64,000 nucleotides of DNA from FEN-1219 sp037445815 (GTDB lineage Bacteria > Pseudomonadota > Gammaproteobacteria > Steroidobacterales > Rariloculaceae), in NCBI GenBank assembly GCA_037445815.1, contig JBBIJV010000001.1, positions 13,050 through 77,049 on the forward strand. The letters are read 5' to 3'. The notes below the pieces were generated by a model, which saw nothing but the letters and a program-made list of their open reading frames with translations, ran no database searches and had not been told where the DNA came from. Both the position numbers and the translations under genes were made by a program. This document shows, piece by piece, positions 32,900 to 41,906 of this stretch (the stretch's first letter is position 1; each line of letters starts with the position of its first letter).

Positions 32900-35800
32900 A
32901 CTCCCCGGGCACACTGGGATTTTCGGGGCGCCTGGCGGCCGCGTTTCAAACGTCGAAGATCACGCCGCTGCTCGCGCTGACGGGCCTCCTGCTCGGGCTG
33001 TTCGCCATGCTCGTCACGCCGCGCGAAGAAGAGCCGCAGATCAACGTCACGTTCGCGAACGTGTTCGTGCCTTATCCCGGGGCGAGCGCGGCCGAGGTGG
33101 AGAACCTCGTGTCGATCCCGATGGAGCAAGTGCTCGCCGAGATCGAAGGGGTGAAGCACACCTACTCGATGTCGCGTCCCGGCATGGCCGTGCTGACGAT
33201 TCAATTCGAAGTGGGCCAGGACCGCACCGAGGCGATCGTGCGGCTCTACAACGCCGTGCTATCGAACCAGGATGCACGCCGCGCGGCCGCCGGGATCCAG
33301 GCGCCGCTCGTCCAGCCGATGGGCATCGACGACGTGCCGATCGTCACCGTGACCCTCTGGACCGATGACGAAACGCGCGGCGGCCACGACTTGCAGCGGA
33401 TCGCACACGCGCTCGAGGCGGAGCTCAAACGCGTATCCGGCACGCGCGACGTCTACACGATCGGCGGGCCGGACAACGTCGTGCACGTGCGGCTCGACGC
33501 GCAGCGCCTCGCCGCGTACGGCCTCAATCTGGACGAGCTGCGGCAAACGCTGGCCGCGGCGAACGCCGCGACGCACTCCGGCGCTATCGTGGCACGCGAC
33601 GCCGAGATCCCGGTAACGGCCGGCCGCTTCCTCCGCACCGCGGGCGAAGTCGCCGAGATCGTCGTCGGCGTGCACGACGGGAAGCCGATCTATCTCGACG
33701 ACGTTGCCGACATCGCAGCGGGCCCGGATCAGCCCGAACGTTACGTGCGCTTCGGCACTGGGTTGGGCGCCGCGCAGCTCGATCTGCCGGCCGGCATCAC
33801 GGCGCCGGCCGTGACGCTCGCAATCGCCAAAAAGTCCGGCACGAACGCTGTCGACATCGCACGTGCGATCGAGGCGCGGCTCGCGGCTCTCGAAGGCGTG
33901 TTGATTCCCGAGGGCGTGCGAGCCACCGTCACGCGCAACTACGGCAAGACGGCCGACGACAAGGCGCGCACGTTGATCGGAAAGCTGGTGTTTGCCACGA
34001 CGGCCGTCGTTGTGCTCGTGTTGCTCACGCTCGGTTGGCGCGAGGCCGTCGTCGTCGGCGCCGCCGTGGTGCTCACGCTGGCCGTTACGCTGTTTGCATC
34101 ATGGGCGTGGGGCTTCACGATCAACCGCGTCTCGCTATTCGCACTGATCTTCTCCATCGGCATCCTCGTCGACGATGCGATCGTCGTCGTGGAAAACGTT
34201 CACCGTCATATGGCGATGGGCGCGGTCACCCTGCGCGAGGCAATACCGCGCGCCGTCGACGAGGTCGGAGGACCGACGATCCTCGCGACATTCACGGTCA
34301 TCGCGGCGCTGCTCCCCATGGCGTTCGTATCTGGGCTCATGGGCCCTTATATGAGCCCGATACCGATCAATGCGAGCTTAGGGATGTTGCTTTCGCTCGC
34401 CATCGCGCTCGTCGTCACGCCGTGGCTCGCGAACCGGTTGCTCGCAGGACATGACCCCCGCCGCGTGCAAACGGAGCCGACGCTCGAGCCGCTGTTTCGA
34501 GGCCTCATGAGCCCCTTCTTGAGCGCAACCTCAGGCCGCCGCTCGAGGCACAAGCTCTACGGCGGCGTAGCGCTCGCGATTGCCTTGGCCATGGGGCTGG
34601 CCGTCGCGCGGCTCGTGGTGCTCAAGATGCTGCCGTTCGACAACAAGTCCGAGCTGCAAATCGTCGTCGACATGCCCGAAGGCACGTCGGTGGAGCGCAC
34701 CGCCGCCGTGCTCGACGAGCTGGCTGCGCACGTCGCCACCGTGCGGGAAGTCAGCGACTATCAAACGTATGCCGGCACTGCGTCGCCGATCAACTTCAAC
34801 GGCCTCGTACGCCAGTACTACCTTCGGGCGGGTGCGAACGTCGGCGACATTCAGGTCAATCTCGTGGACAAGGAGCTCCGCGAGCGGCAGAGCCATGAAA
34901 TAGCGCGAAGCCTGCGCGAGCCGCTCGTGGCGATCGGGCGCAAGCACGGCGCGTCCGTGAAGATCGTCGAGGTACCCCCGGGACCGCCCGTGCAAGCGCC
35001 GCTCGTCGCGGAGATCTATGGGCCGGATTACACAGGCCAGCTTGCGCTCGCGAGCGAGCTAAACGCGCTCTTTGCCGCAACCGAGGGCATCGTAGACGTC
35101 GACGACAGCGTAGAGACGCCGGCGCCGCGCTGGCTGTTCGAGGTCGATCGCCATAAGGCGGCTTTGCTTGGCGTCGCACAGGCCGACGTCGCGCGTGCCC
35201 TTTCGGCCGCGCTCGGCGGTGAGGACGTGACGTACCTGCATGACGAGCACGCCAAGTATCCGATACCGATCCGGCTCGAGCTTCCCGTCGCCGACAAAGC
35301 GGCGCTCGACGACTTATTGATGCTCCGCGTCGGTGGCCGCTTCGGTCACCTCGTCCCGCTGGCCGAGGTCGTACGGCCGATCGAGGCACAGTGGGAGAAG
35401 GCGATCTATCACAAGGACCTCCTCCCCGTCGCATTCGTCACGGCCGACATGGCGGGCGATCTCGATAGCCCTCTTTACGGCATGTTCCGGCTCGCCGCAA
35501 AGATCGCGGACACCGCGTGGACCCCCGGCGGTGAAGCGCAGGAAGCCGTTGGCGTTGCGCGCGGCGGGCGAACATTGGCGCAGTACTACGTTGCTCAACC
35601 CGACGTCACGTACGACTACAGTTTGAAGTGGGATGGCGAGTGGCAAGTCACGTACGACACGTTCCGCGATATGGGACTCGCCTACAGCGTCGGGCTCGTG
35701 CTCATTTATTTGCTCGTCGTGGCGCATTTCGGCTCTTACTCCGTGCCGCTCGTAATCATGGCCCCTATTCCACTCACGATCATCGGGGTCATGCCAGGCC

Positions 35801-36153
35801 ACGCGCTGCTCGGCGCGCAGTTCACGGCGACGTCGATGATCGGCATGATCGCGCTCGCCGGTATCATCGTTCGCAACTCGATCTTGCTCGTGGATTTCAT
35901 TCAGCAGGAGCTCGCTGCCGGCGCGAACCTCGAGGCCGCCGTCGTGCGCGCCGGCGCGGTTCGTGCGAAGCCGATCGCACTGACGGCTTTCGCCGCCGTG
36001 CTCGGAGCCTTCTTCATCCTCGACGATCCCATTTTCAACGGTCTCGCCGTGTCCCTGATCTTCGGCATTCTGATCTCGACCATGCTGACGCTCGTCGTGA
36101 TTCCCGTTATCTACTACGCGCTTCGGGTGCGCCTTGCGCCCGCCGGCGCTTAG
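32896..36153 (+). CDS. RND efflux transporter, permease subunit (AcrB/HAE-type, SQR-linked)
   Basis: A 1085-residue inner-membrane pump with 12 predicted helices and two large periplasmic loops. 'QINVTFANVFVPYPGASAAE' opens the first loop; the transmembrane proton relay region includes 'IFSIGILVDDAIVVVENVHR' with the paired Asp residues. 'SYSVPLVIMAPIPLTIIGVM' and 'MIALAGIIVRNSILLVDFIQ' are in the C-terminal half. This subtype, starting with 'FQTSKITPLLALTGLLLGLF', differs from the drug pump at 38693. It is translationally coupled to the MFP. Its substrate is unknown; linkage with sqr suggests a sulfur-related or metal-related role, as inference. Confidence 0.93.
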   Translation: MNSPGTLGFSGRLAAAFQTSKITPLLALTGLLLGLFAMLVTPREEEPQINVTFANVFVPYPGASAAEVENLVSIPMEQVLAEIEGVKHTYSMSRPGMAVLTIQFEVGQDRTEAIVRLYNAVLSNQDARRAAAGIQAPLVQPMGIDDVPIVTVTLWTDDETRGGHDLQRIAHALEAELKRVSGTRDVYTIGGPDNVVHVRLDAQRLAAYGLNLDELRQTLAAANAATHSGAIVARDAEIPVTAGRFLRTAGEVAEIVVGVHDGKPIYLDDVADIAAGPDQPERYVRFGTGLGAAQLDLPAGITAPAVTLAIAKKSGTNAVDIARAIEARLAALEGVLIPEGVRATVTRNYGKTADDKARTLIGKLVFATTAVVVLVLLTLGWREAVVVGAAVVLTLAVTLFASWAWGFTINRVSLFALIFSIGILVDDAIVVVENVHRHMAMGAVTLREAIPRAVDEVGGPTILATFTVIAALLPMAFVSGLMGPYMSPIPINASLGMLLSLAIALVVTPWLANRLLAGHDPRRVQTEPTLEPLFRGLMSPFLSATSGRRSRHKLYGGVALAIALAMGLAVARLVVLKMLPFDNKSELQIVVDMPEGTSVERTAAVLDELAAHVATVREVSDYQTYAGTASPINFNGLVRQYYLRAGANVGDIQVNLVDKELRERQSHEIARSLREPLVAIGRKHGASVKIVEVPPGPPVQAPLVAEIYGPDYTGQLALASELNALFAATEGIVDVDDSVETPAPRWLFEVDRHKAALLGVAQADVARALSAALGGEDVTYLHDEHAKYPIPIRLELPVADKAALDDLLMLRVGGRFGHLVPLAEVVRPIEAQWEKAIYHKDLLPVAFVTADMAGDLDSPLYGMFRLAAKIADTAWTPGGEAQEAVGVARGGRTLAQYYVAQPDVTYDYSLKWDGEWQVTYDTFRDMGLAYSVGLVLIYLLVVAHFGSYSVPLVIMAPIPLTIIGVMPGHALLGAQFTATSMIGMIALAGIIVRNSILLVDFIQQELAAGANLEAAVVRAGAVRAKPIALTAFAAVLGAFFILDDPIFNGLAVSLIFGILISTMLTLVVIPVIYYALRVRLAPAGA

Positions 36154-36163
36154 AACTTGGCGC

Positions 36164-36862
36164 TTAGAACTTCTCGGACCAGGGCCGCAAGTCGATTTCG
36201 TGCGTCCAGGCGCTGCGGCGCTGCCGGTGCAGCGCAAGATACGTTTGCGCGATGGCGTCGGGCTCGAGCAGCGAGTCCGGCCCGCGCTCGCCGAGCAGGT
36301 GCGCGTAGCGCTTCGAGTGGATCTGCCCGTCGATGATCACGTGCGCCACGTGGATACCCCTCGGCCCGAGCTCGCGCGCCATGCTCTGCGCGACGGCGCG
36401 CAAGCCGAACTTCGGCGACGCGAGGTTCACGAAGCTCGCGCCGCCGCGCAACGATGCCGTCGCGCCCGTGAAAAGAATCGTCCCAGCGCCGTGCTCGATC
36501 ATGCGCCGCGCCGCGGCTTGCCCCACGAGGAAGCCCGCGAAGCAGCCGACCCGCCAACAGCGCTCGAACTCCGCGGCATCGGTCTCGAGAATACTGCTGC
36601 GGACGAACGCGCCGGCGTTGAAAACGGCGACCTCGGGTTGGCCGAGCGACGCCGCGCGCTCGAAGACGCGCTCCACGTCGGCCTGCTGCGTCGCGTCGCA
36701 GTCGACGCGGACGACGCGGTCGTCCGCGTCGTCGAAGCCCTCGAGCTTCGACGCGGACCGCGCCGCCGCAACGACGGTGTAGCCCTCTTTAGCGAACGTG
36801 CGCACGAGTGCGGCACCGAGGCCGGGCCCGACGCCGACGATGACGGCGGTTGCTTGCGGCAT
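36164..36862 (-). CDS. Short-chain dehydrogenase/reductase lacking the catalytic Tyr
   Basis: A 232-residue Rossmann protein. The cofactor loop is 'VIVGVGPGLGAALVRTFAKE' (8-27), Asn82-Ala-Gly is present ('VFNAGAF'), the active-site Ser is Ser137 in 'LFTGATASLRGG', and Lys151 sits in 'FVNLASPKFGLRAVA'. The position normally holding Tyr (YxxxK) is Leu147, so the standard proton donor is missing. A subfamily of SDR proteins with 'F.NFASAKF' shares this loss, so it may be a genuine variant rather than decay. It is convergent with the RND pump, ending 10 bp from its stop. Confidence 0.88.
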   Translation of the reverse strand: MPQATAVIVGVGPGLGAALVRTFAKEGYTVVAAARSASKLEGFDDADDRVVRVDCDATQQADVERVFERAASLGQPEVAVFNAGAFVRSSILETDAAEFERCWRVGCFAGFLVGQAAARRMIEHGAGTILFTGATASLRGGASFVNLASPKFGLRAVAQSMARELGPRGIHVAHVIIDGQIHSKRYAHLLGERGPDSLLEPDAIAQTYLALHRQRRSAWTHEIDLRPWSEKF

Positions 36863-36895
36863 GGCATCCTCCTCGCAGCTGGACCGCTGCTCCTC

Positions 36896-37234
36896 TCAAT
36901 GTAGCAGCTCGTCGATGCCTGAACGGTATTCCCGCGCCGACCGCGCGCCGACGTACACGCGCTTCACGTCGCCCGCGGCGAACAGCATCACCGTCGGCAC
37001 CGAGCGCACGCCGTAGCGCGCCGCGAGCCGCGGGTCCGCGTCGATGTCGACCTTCGCCACCGTGACGCGATCGGCGTAATCGCTCGCGAGCCCCTCGATG
37101 ACGGGCGCGACGGCGCGACACGGTCCGCACCAAGCCGCGGTGAAATCCACGACGGCGGGCCGCGGCGACTCCAGCACGACGCGATCGAAGTCGGCCTCGC
37201 CGACGGTCAATAGGGCTTTTCGTTCCTGTTCCAT
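36896..37234 (-). CDS. Thioredoxin
   Basis: A 112-residue thioredoxin-fold protein with the redox motif Cys36-Gly-Pro-Cys39 ('VVDFTAAWCGPCRAVAPVIE'), the following conserved 'AKVDIDADPRLAARYGVRSV' and the cis-proline in 'SVPTVMLF'. It reduces disulfides in the cytosol (no signal peptide). The ATG at 37234 is preferred because a strong Shine-Dalgarno (aaggag) precedes it; an open frame continues upstream without homology. It lies between the SDR gene and the NodT-type lipoprotein gene on the same strand, with no tight coupling to either. Confidence 0.93.
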   Translation of the reverse strand: MEQERKALLTVGEADFDRVVLESPRPAVVDFTAAWCGPCRAVAPVIEGLASDYADRVTVAKVDIDADPRLAARYGVRSVPTVMLFAAGDVKRVYVGARSAREYRSGIDELLH

Positions 37235-37281
37235 TGCGGATACTCCTTTCGTTAGCATGCGGCCGTTCGACCGAGCGGCCC

Positions 37282-38679
37282 TCAAGCCGTCGGCACCGGC
37301 GCGGCTTCCCAACCGCCGCCGAGCGCCTTGTAGATGAGCACGACGGCGGCGTTCAGATTCGCCTCTGCGGCGGCGACCTCGTCCTCCGCTTGCAACAACG
37401 TTCGCTCGGCATCGAGCAGCCGCAGGAAGTCGAGCGCGCCTTCGCGATATTGAATGCGCGCGAGCTCGGCGGCTCTGCGCGACGCCGTGGCCTGCTCGAG
37501 CACCGACTCAAGCCGCTGCCGCTCCGTGCCGTAAATCGCGAACGCGTTCTCCGTTTCCTCGAGCGCGCGCAGCACGGTTAGCTCGTATGCGGCGAGCGCG
37601 GCTTCGGCGCGCGCTTCGCTCACGAGCACCCGCGAGTACGCGCCGCGCTCGAACCCCGCCCACGACAGCACGGGCGACAGGCTCCAGGCGCGGCTCGTCG
37701 ACTCGCCTAGCTCGTCGGCGTCGCCGGCCACGAAGCCGATGAAGCCCGAGAGCGTGAGGCGCGGGAAGAGATCCGCCTTCGCGACGCCGACGCGCGCCGT
37801 CGCGGCGGCCAGCGCCCGCTCCGCTGCGCGGATATCGGGCCGGCGCTTCAGCAGCGCGGCCGGCGTATCGACGGCGAGCGTCGTCAGATGCGGCGCGACC
37901 TCCTTGTAAGCGAGCTCGTCAGCAAGCGCGCCCGGTCGCTCGCCGAGCAGCACCGCCAACCGGTTCGCGGCAATCGTCTCGGCTGCGGCGAGCGGCGGGA
38001 TCGTCGCTTCCGTGGCCGAAAGCCGTGCCGCCGCGCTTTGGACGTCGAGCTCGCTGCCGCGGCCGAGCTCCAGCCGGACGCGCGTCAGCTCGAGCGTCTC
38101 TCGTTGATAACCCAAGTTCTGCCGCGCGACGCGTAGACGCTTTTGCGCGCCGCGTAGCTCGACGTAGTTGCGGGCAACCTCGGCCGCGATCAGCACCTGG
38201 GCATCGCGCAGGTCCGCCACTGCGGCACCGGCCTCGGCGCCGGCCGCCTCGACGCCGCGGCGCACGCGGCCGAAGAGATCGAGCTCCCACAGCGTCGCGA
38301 GCCCTGAGTCGTAGCTCTCGACCTCGACGCGGTCCGTCGTGAAGCCGGGCTGCTGCCCCTTGCTCTCGGAGCGCGCGATCTCGGCCGTCACGCCGGGCCA
38401 ACGGTCGCGGCGTGCGCCGCTGAGCACCGCGCGCGCCTCCTCGACGCGCGCGAGCGCGATTTTGAGGTCGAGGTCGTCGGCGAGCGCGCGCTCGATCAAG
38501 CTGTCGAGCACGGGGTCTTGGAACTGCTCCCACCACGCTGCCTCGAACGGCTCTTCGGCGACGCCGGCCGTCGACGCTTCGATGAACGGCGTCGCGGCGG
38601 TTTCCGGCGCGCGGTAATCGGGCCCGACGGCGCAGGCGTTGAGCAGCGCCGCGACGGTCACCAACCATGCGTATCTCAT
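37282..38679 (-). CDS. NodT/OprM-type outer-membrane efflux lipoprotein
   Basis: A 465-residue protein with a lipobox ending Leu-Asn-Ala-Cys16, then 'AVGPDYRAPETAATPFIEAS', the standard NodT-type start. Two OEP repeats follow; 'EVARNYVELRGAQKRLRVAR' and 'EGALDFLRLLDAERTLLQAE' are hallmark segments. It is the outer-membrane channel of the RND system encoded just upstream (RND at 38693-41896, MFP at 41907-43100); the gap to the RND stop is 13 bp. The protein should be a palmitoylated trimer. Confidence 0.94.
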   Translation of the reverse strand: MRYAWLVTVAALLNACAVGPDYRAPETAATPFIEASTAGVAEEPFEAAWWEQFQDPVLDSLIERALADDLDLKIALARVEEARAVLSGARRDRWPGVTAEIARSESKGQQPGFTTDRVEVESYDSGLATLWELDLFGRVRRGVEAAGAEAGAAVADLRDAQVLIAAEVARNYVELRGAQKRLRVARQNLGYQRETLELTRVRLELGRGSELDVQSAAARLSATEATIPPLAAAETIAANRLAVLLGERPGALADELAYKEVAPHLTTLAVDTPAALLKRRPDIRAAERALAAATARVGVAKADLFPRLTLSGFIGFVAGDADELGESTSRAWSLSPVLSWAGFERGAYSRVLVSEARAEAALAAYELTVLRALEETENAFAIYGTERQRLESVLEQATASRRAAELARIQYREGALDFLRLLDAERTLLQAEDEVAAAEANLNAAVVLIYKALGGGWEAAPVPTA

Positions 38680-38692
38680 CTCAAATCACTCC

Positions 38693-41600
38693 CTATGGAA
38701 TCAGCGCGGCCGCGACGGCGTTCATGTCGTTGATCGACGCACGCTCGGCCGCGCGCTCACGCGCATGCCCCGCGAGCCGCTGCACGAGCCAGTAGAACAC
38801 CGGCGTCAGCACGAGGCCGAAGACGGTGACACCGATCATGCCGGAGAACACGGCCACGCCCATCGCGTTGCGCATCTCGGCACCGGCGCCATGCGCCAGC
38901 ACGAGCGGCACGACGCCGGCGGTGAACGCGATCGACGTCATCAGAATGGGCCGCAACCGCAAACGCGCGGCGTCGATAATCGCCTCCCACGTGCTCGCGC
39001 CGGCTTGCTCGCGCGTACGCGCGAACTCGACGATCAAGATCGCGTTCTTCGCAGCGAGGCCCACGAGAACGATGAGTCCGATCTGCGTGAAGATGTTGTT
39101 GTCGCTGCCCGCGAGCCAGACGCCCGCGATCGCGGAAAGCAGCGTCATCGGCACGATCAAGATCACCACGAGCGGCAGCGTCAGGCTTTCGTAGAGCGCC
39201 GCGAGCACGAGGAACACGAGCAGCACGGAGATCGGGAATACCCAGACGCCCGCGTTGCCGGCGATCTGCTTCTGATACGTGAGCTCCGTCCACTCGGCGT
39301 GCATGCCGTTCGGCAGCATGGTTTCCGTGAGCCCAGCGATCAGCGCCTCGGCCTGGCCCGACGAGTAGCCCGGCGCCGGCCCGCCGTTGATCTCGGCGGA
39401 CGGATAGCCGTTGTAGTGCATGACGCGGTCGGGTCCCGCGGTCTGCTCGAGCGAGACGAACGAGCCGAGCGGCACCATCTCGCCCGAGTTGTTGCGTACC
39501 TTCAGCGAGCGGATGTCCTCGGGCTCGAGGCGGAACGCCATGTCCGCCTGCGCGTTCACCTGATACGTGCGCCCGAAGCGGTTGAAGTCGTTCACGTAGA
39601 GCGAGCCGAGGTATACCTGCATCGTGTCGAAGATCTCGGAGAGCGGCACGCCCTGCGCCATCGCCTTGTCGCGGTCGACGTCGGCGCGCACTTGCGGCAC
39701 ATTCACCTGGTAGCTCGAGAAGAGTCCCGTGAGGCCCGGCGTCTGCCAGCCCGCGCCGACGATCTTCTGCGTCTCCTCGTACAGAGCCTCGTAGCCAAGG
39801 CCCGCGCGGTCCTCGATCTGGAGCTTGAAGCCGCCGATCGTGGAGAGGCCCTGGATCGGCGGCGGCGGGAAAATCGCGATGTACGCGTCTTGGATTGCCG
39901 CGAACTTCCGGTTCAGCGAGGCCGCGATCTCGTTCGCGGAGCGCGTCTTCTCGAAGTTCGGATCCTCGAAGTCGCGCAGCGCGACGAACGCGATGCCGAC
40001 GTTCGGGGCATTGACGAACCCGTTCACGGACAAGCCGGGGAACGCCACTGAATGCGCGACGCCGGGCTCGTCCAGCATGATGTCCGTCATGCGGCGAATG
40101 ACGTCCTCGGTGCGATCGAGCGTCGCGGCCTCCGGCAGCTGCGCGAACGCGACGAGGTACTCCTTGTCCTGCTGCGGGATGAAGCCCTGCGGCACGCTGT
40201 TGAAGCCGAGCCACGTCACGCCGATGAGGCCGACGTAGACGATCGCGGCCGCGGCGGCGCGCTTCAGCGTCTTGCCCGTGAGCCAGACGTAGCGCTCGGC
40301 GAGCCGCTCGAACACGCGGTTGAAGGGGCCGATCGCCCAGCCGAAGGCGAAATCGATACCGCGCTGGAACCGATCCGCCGGCGCGCCGTGCGGCTTCAGC
40401 AGCAGAGCCGCGAGCGCCGGCGACAGAGTGAGCGAGTTGACGGCCGAGATCACGGTGCTGATCGCGATCGTGAGCGCGAACTGCCCGTAGAACTGCCCGG
40501 AGAGGCCGCTGATGAACGCCGTCGGCACGAACACGGCGATCAAGACGGCCGAGATCGCGATGATCGGGCTCGTGACCTCCTTCATGGCCTGCTTCGCCGC
40601 TGCGAGCGGCGCGAGGCCGCGCGCGATGTTGCGCTCCACGTTCTCGACCACGACGATCGCGTCGTCGACGACGATGCCGATCGCGAGCACGAGGCCGAAC
40701 AGCGACAACGCGTTCAGCGAGAAGCCCAAGAGGTGCATCACGGCGAGCGTGCCGACGAGCGACACGGGCACGGCCGCGAGCGGAATTATCGACGCGCGCC
40801 ACGTGCGCAAAAACAGCACGACGACGAGCACGACGAGCATCAGCGCCTCGAACAGCGTATGGACGACGGCGCTGATCGACTCGCGCACGAACACGGTCGG
40901 GTCGTAGACGATGCGGTAGTCGACGCCCTCGGGGAAGTCCTGCTTGAGCTCCTCCATCTTGGCGCGGACCCGGTTCGAGACCTCGATCGCGTTGCTCGAG
41001 CCCGGCTGTTGATAGACGGGGATCGCGACGGCCGGCTCGTTGTCGAGCAGCGAGCGCAGCGCGTAGGTGCTCGCGCCGAGCTCGACGCGCGCGACGTCCT
41101 TGAGCCGCGTGATCTGGCCGCGATCGCCGCTCTTGACGACGATGTTCTCGAACTCTTCCTCGGTGACGAGCCTACCCTGCGTATCGACGAGAATCTGGAA
41201 CTGCGCTGCGCTCGGCGCCGGCGGGCTGCCCAGCTGACCGGCGGCGACTTGCACGTTCTGCTCGCGAATCGCACGCACGACGTCGGTCGGCGTCAGGTTC
41301 AGCGCGGCGACCTTCTCCGGATCGAGCCACACGCGCATCGAGTACTCGCCGGCGCCGAACACCTGCGCGTCGCCGACGCCGTCGAGCCGCCGCAGCTCGT
41401 CGCGCACGCGCAGCGTGGCGTAGTTCGACAAATACAGCATGTCGTAGCGGTTGTCGGGCGACACCAGGTGCACCACGAGCGTGAAGTCGGGCAACGACTT
41501 CTCCGTGACGACGCCGAGCCGCTGCGTGACCTCGGGCAGCTTCGGCAGCGCCTGCGCGACGCGGTTCTGCACGAGCACCTGCGCCTGGTCGAGATCCGTG

Positions 41601-41896
41601 CCCAGCTCGAACGTGACGTTCAGCGTCATCAAGCCGTCGGCCGTCGACTGCGAGGACGTGTACAGCATGTCCTCCACGCCGCTGATCGCCTGCTCGAGCG
41701 GCGACGCCACCGTCTCCGCGATCACCTGCGGATTCGCGCCCGGATACATCGCGCGCACGACGACGGTGGGCGGAACCACCTCCGGGTACTCGCTGATCGG
41801 CAGGAGCCGCAGCGACAGCGCGCCGGCGATGAAAACGATCGCCGACAGAACGCCGGCGAAAATCGGCCGCTCGATGAAAAATTGCGAGAACTTCAT
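38693..41896 (-). CDS. RND multidrug efflux transporter, HAE1 family permease
   Basis: A 1067-residue inner-membrane pump of the AcrB/MexB type. The N-terminus 'MKFSQFFIERPIFAGVLSAI' is canonical; 'LFGLVLAIGIVVDDAIVVVE' carries the proton-relay Asp pair in helix four, and 'IGLIVLVGLAAKNAILIVEF' is the matching helix-ten motif. It exports hydrophobic compounds using the proton gradient, with the MFP at 41907 and channel at 37282. It starts 10 bp after the MFP stop. Control is probably by the divergent TetR gene at 43245. Confidence 0.95.
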   Translation of the reverse strand: MKFSQFFIERPIFAGVLSAIVFIAGALSLRLLPISEYPEVVPPTVVVRAMYPGANPQVIAETVASPLEQAISGVEDMLYTSSQSTADGLMTLNVTFELGTDLDQAQVLVQNRVAQALPKLPEVTQRLGVVTEKSLPDFTLVVHLVSPDNRYDMLYLSNYATLRVRDELRRLDGVGDAQVFGAGEYSMRVWLDPEKVAALNLTPTDVVRAIREQNVQVAAGQLGSPPAPSAAQFQILVDTQGRLVTEEEFENIVVKSGDRGQITRLKDVARVELGASTYALRSLLDNEPAVAIPVYQQPGSSNAIEVSNRVRAKMEELKQDFPEGVDYRIVYDPTVFVRESISAVVHTLFEALMLVVLVVVLFLRTWRASIIPLAAVPVSLVGTLAVMHLLGFSLNALSLFGLVLAIGIVVDDAIVVVENVERNIARGLAPLAAAKQAMKEVTSPIIAISAVLIAVFVPTAFISGLSGQFYGQFALTIAISTVISAVNSLTLSPALAALLLKPHGAPADRFQRGIDFAFGWAIGPFNRVFERLAERYVWLTGKTLKRAAAAAIVYVGLIGVTWLGFNSVPQGFIPQQDKEYLVAFAQLPEAATLDRTEDVIRRMTDIMLDEPGVAHSVAFPGLSVNGFVNAPNVGIAFVALRDFEDPNFEKTRSANEIAASLNRKFAAIQDAYIAIFPPPPIQGLSTIGGFKLQIEDRAGLGYEALYEETQKIVGAGWQTPGLTGLFSSYQVNVPQVRADVDRDKAMAQGVPLSEIFDTMQVYLGSLYVNDFNRFGRTYQVNAQADMAFRLEPEDIRSLKVRNNSGEMVPLGSFVSLEQTAGPDRVMHYNGYPSAEINGGPAPGYSSGQAEALIAGLTETMLPNGMHAEWTELTYQKQIAGNAGVWVFPISVLLVFLVLAALYESLTLPLVVILIVPMTLLSAIAGVWLAGSDNNIFTQIGLIVLVGLAAKNAILIVEFARTREQAGASTWEAIIDAARLRLRPILMTSIAFTAGVVPLVLAHGAGAEMRNAMGVAVFSGMIGVTVFGLVLTPVFYWLVQRLAGHARERAAERASINDMNAVAAALIP

Positions 41897-41906
41897 GATC
41901 CGTACC

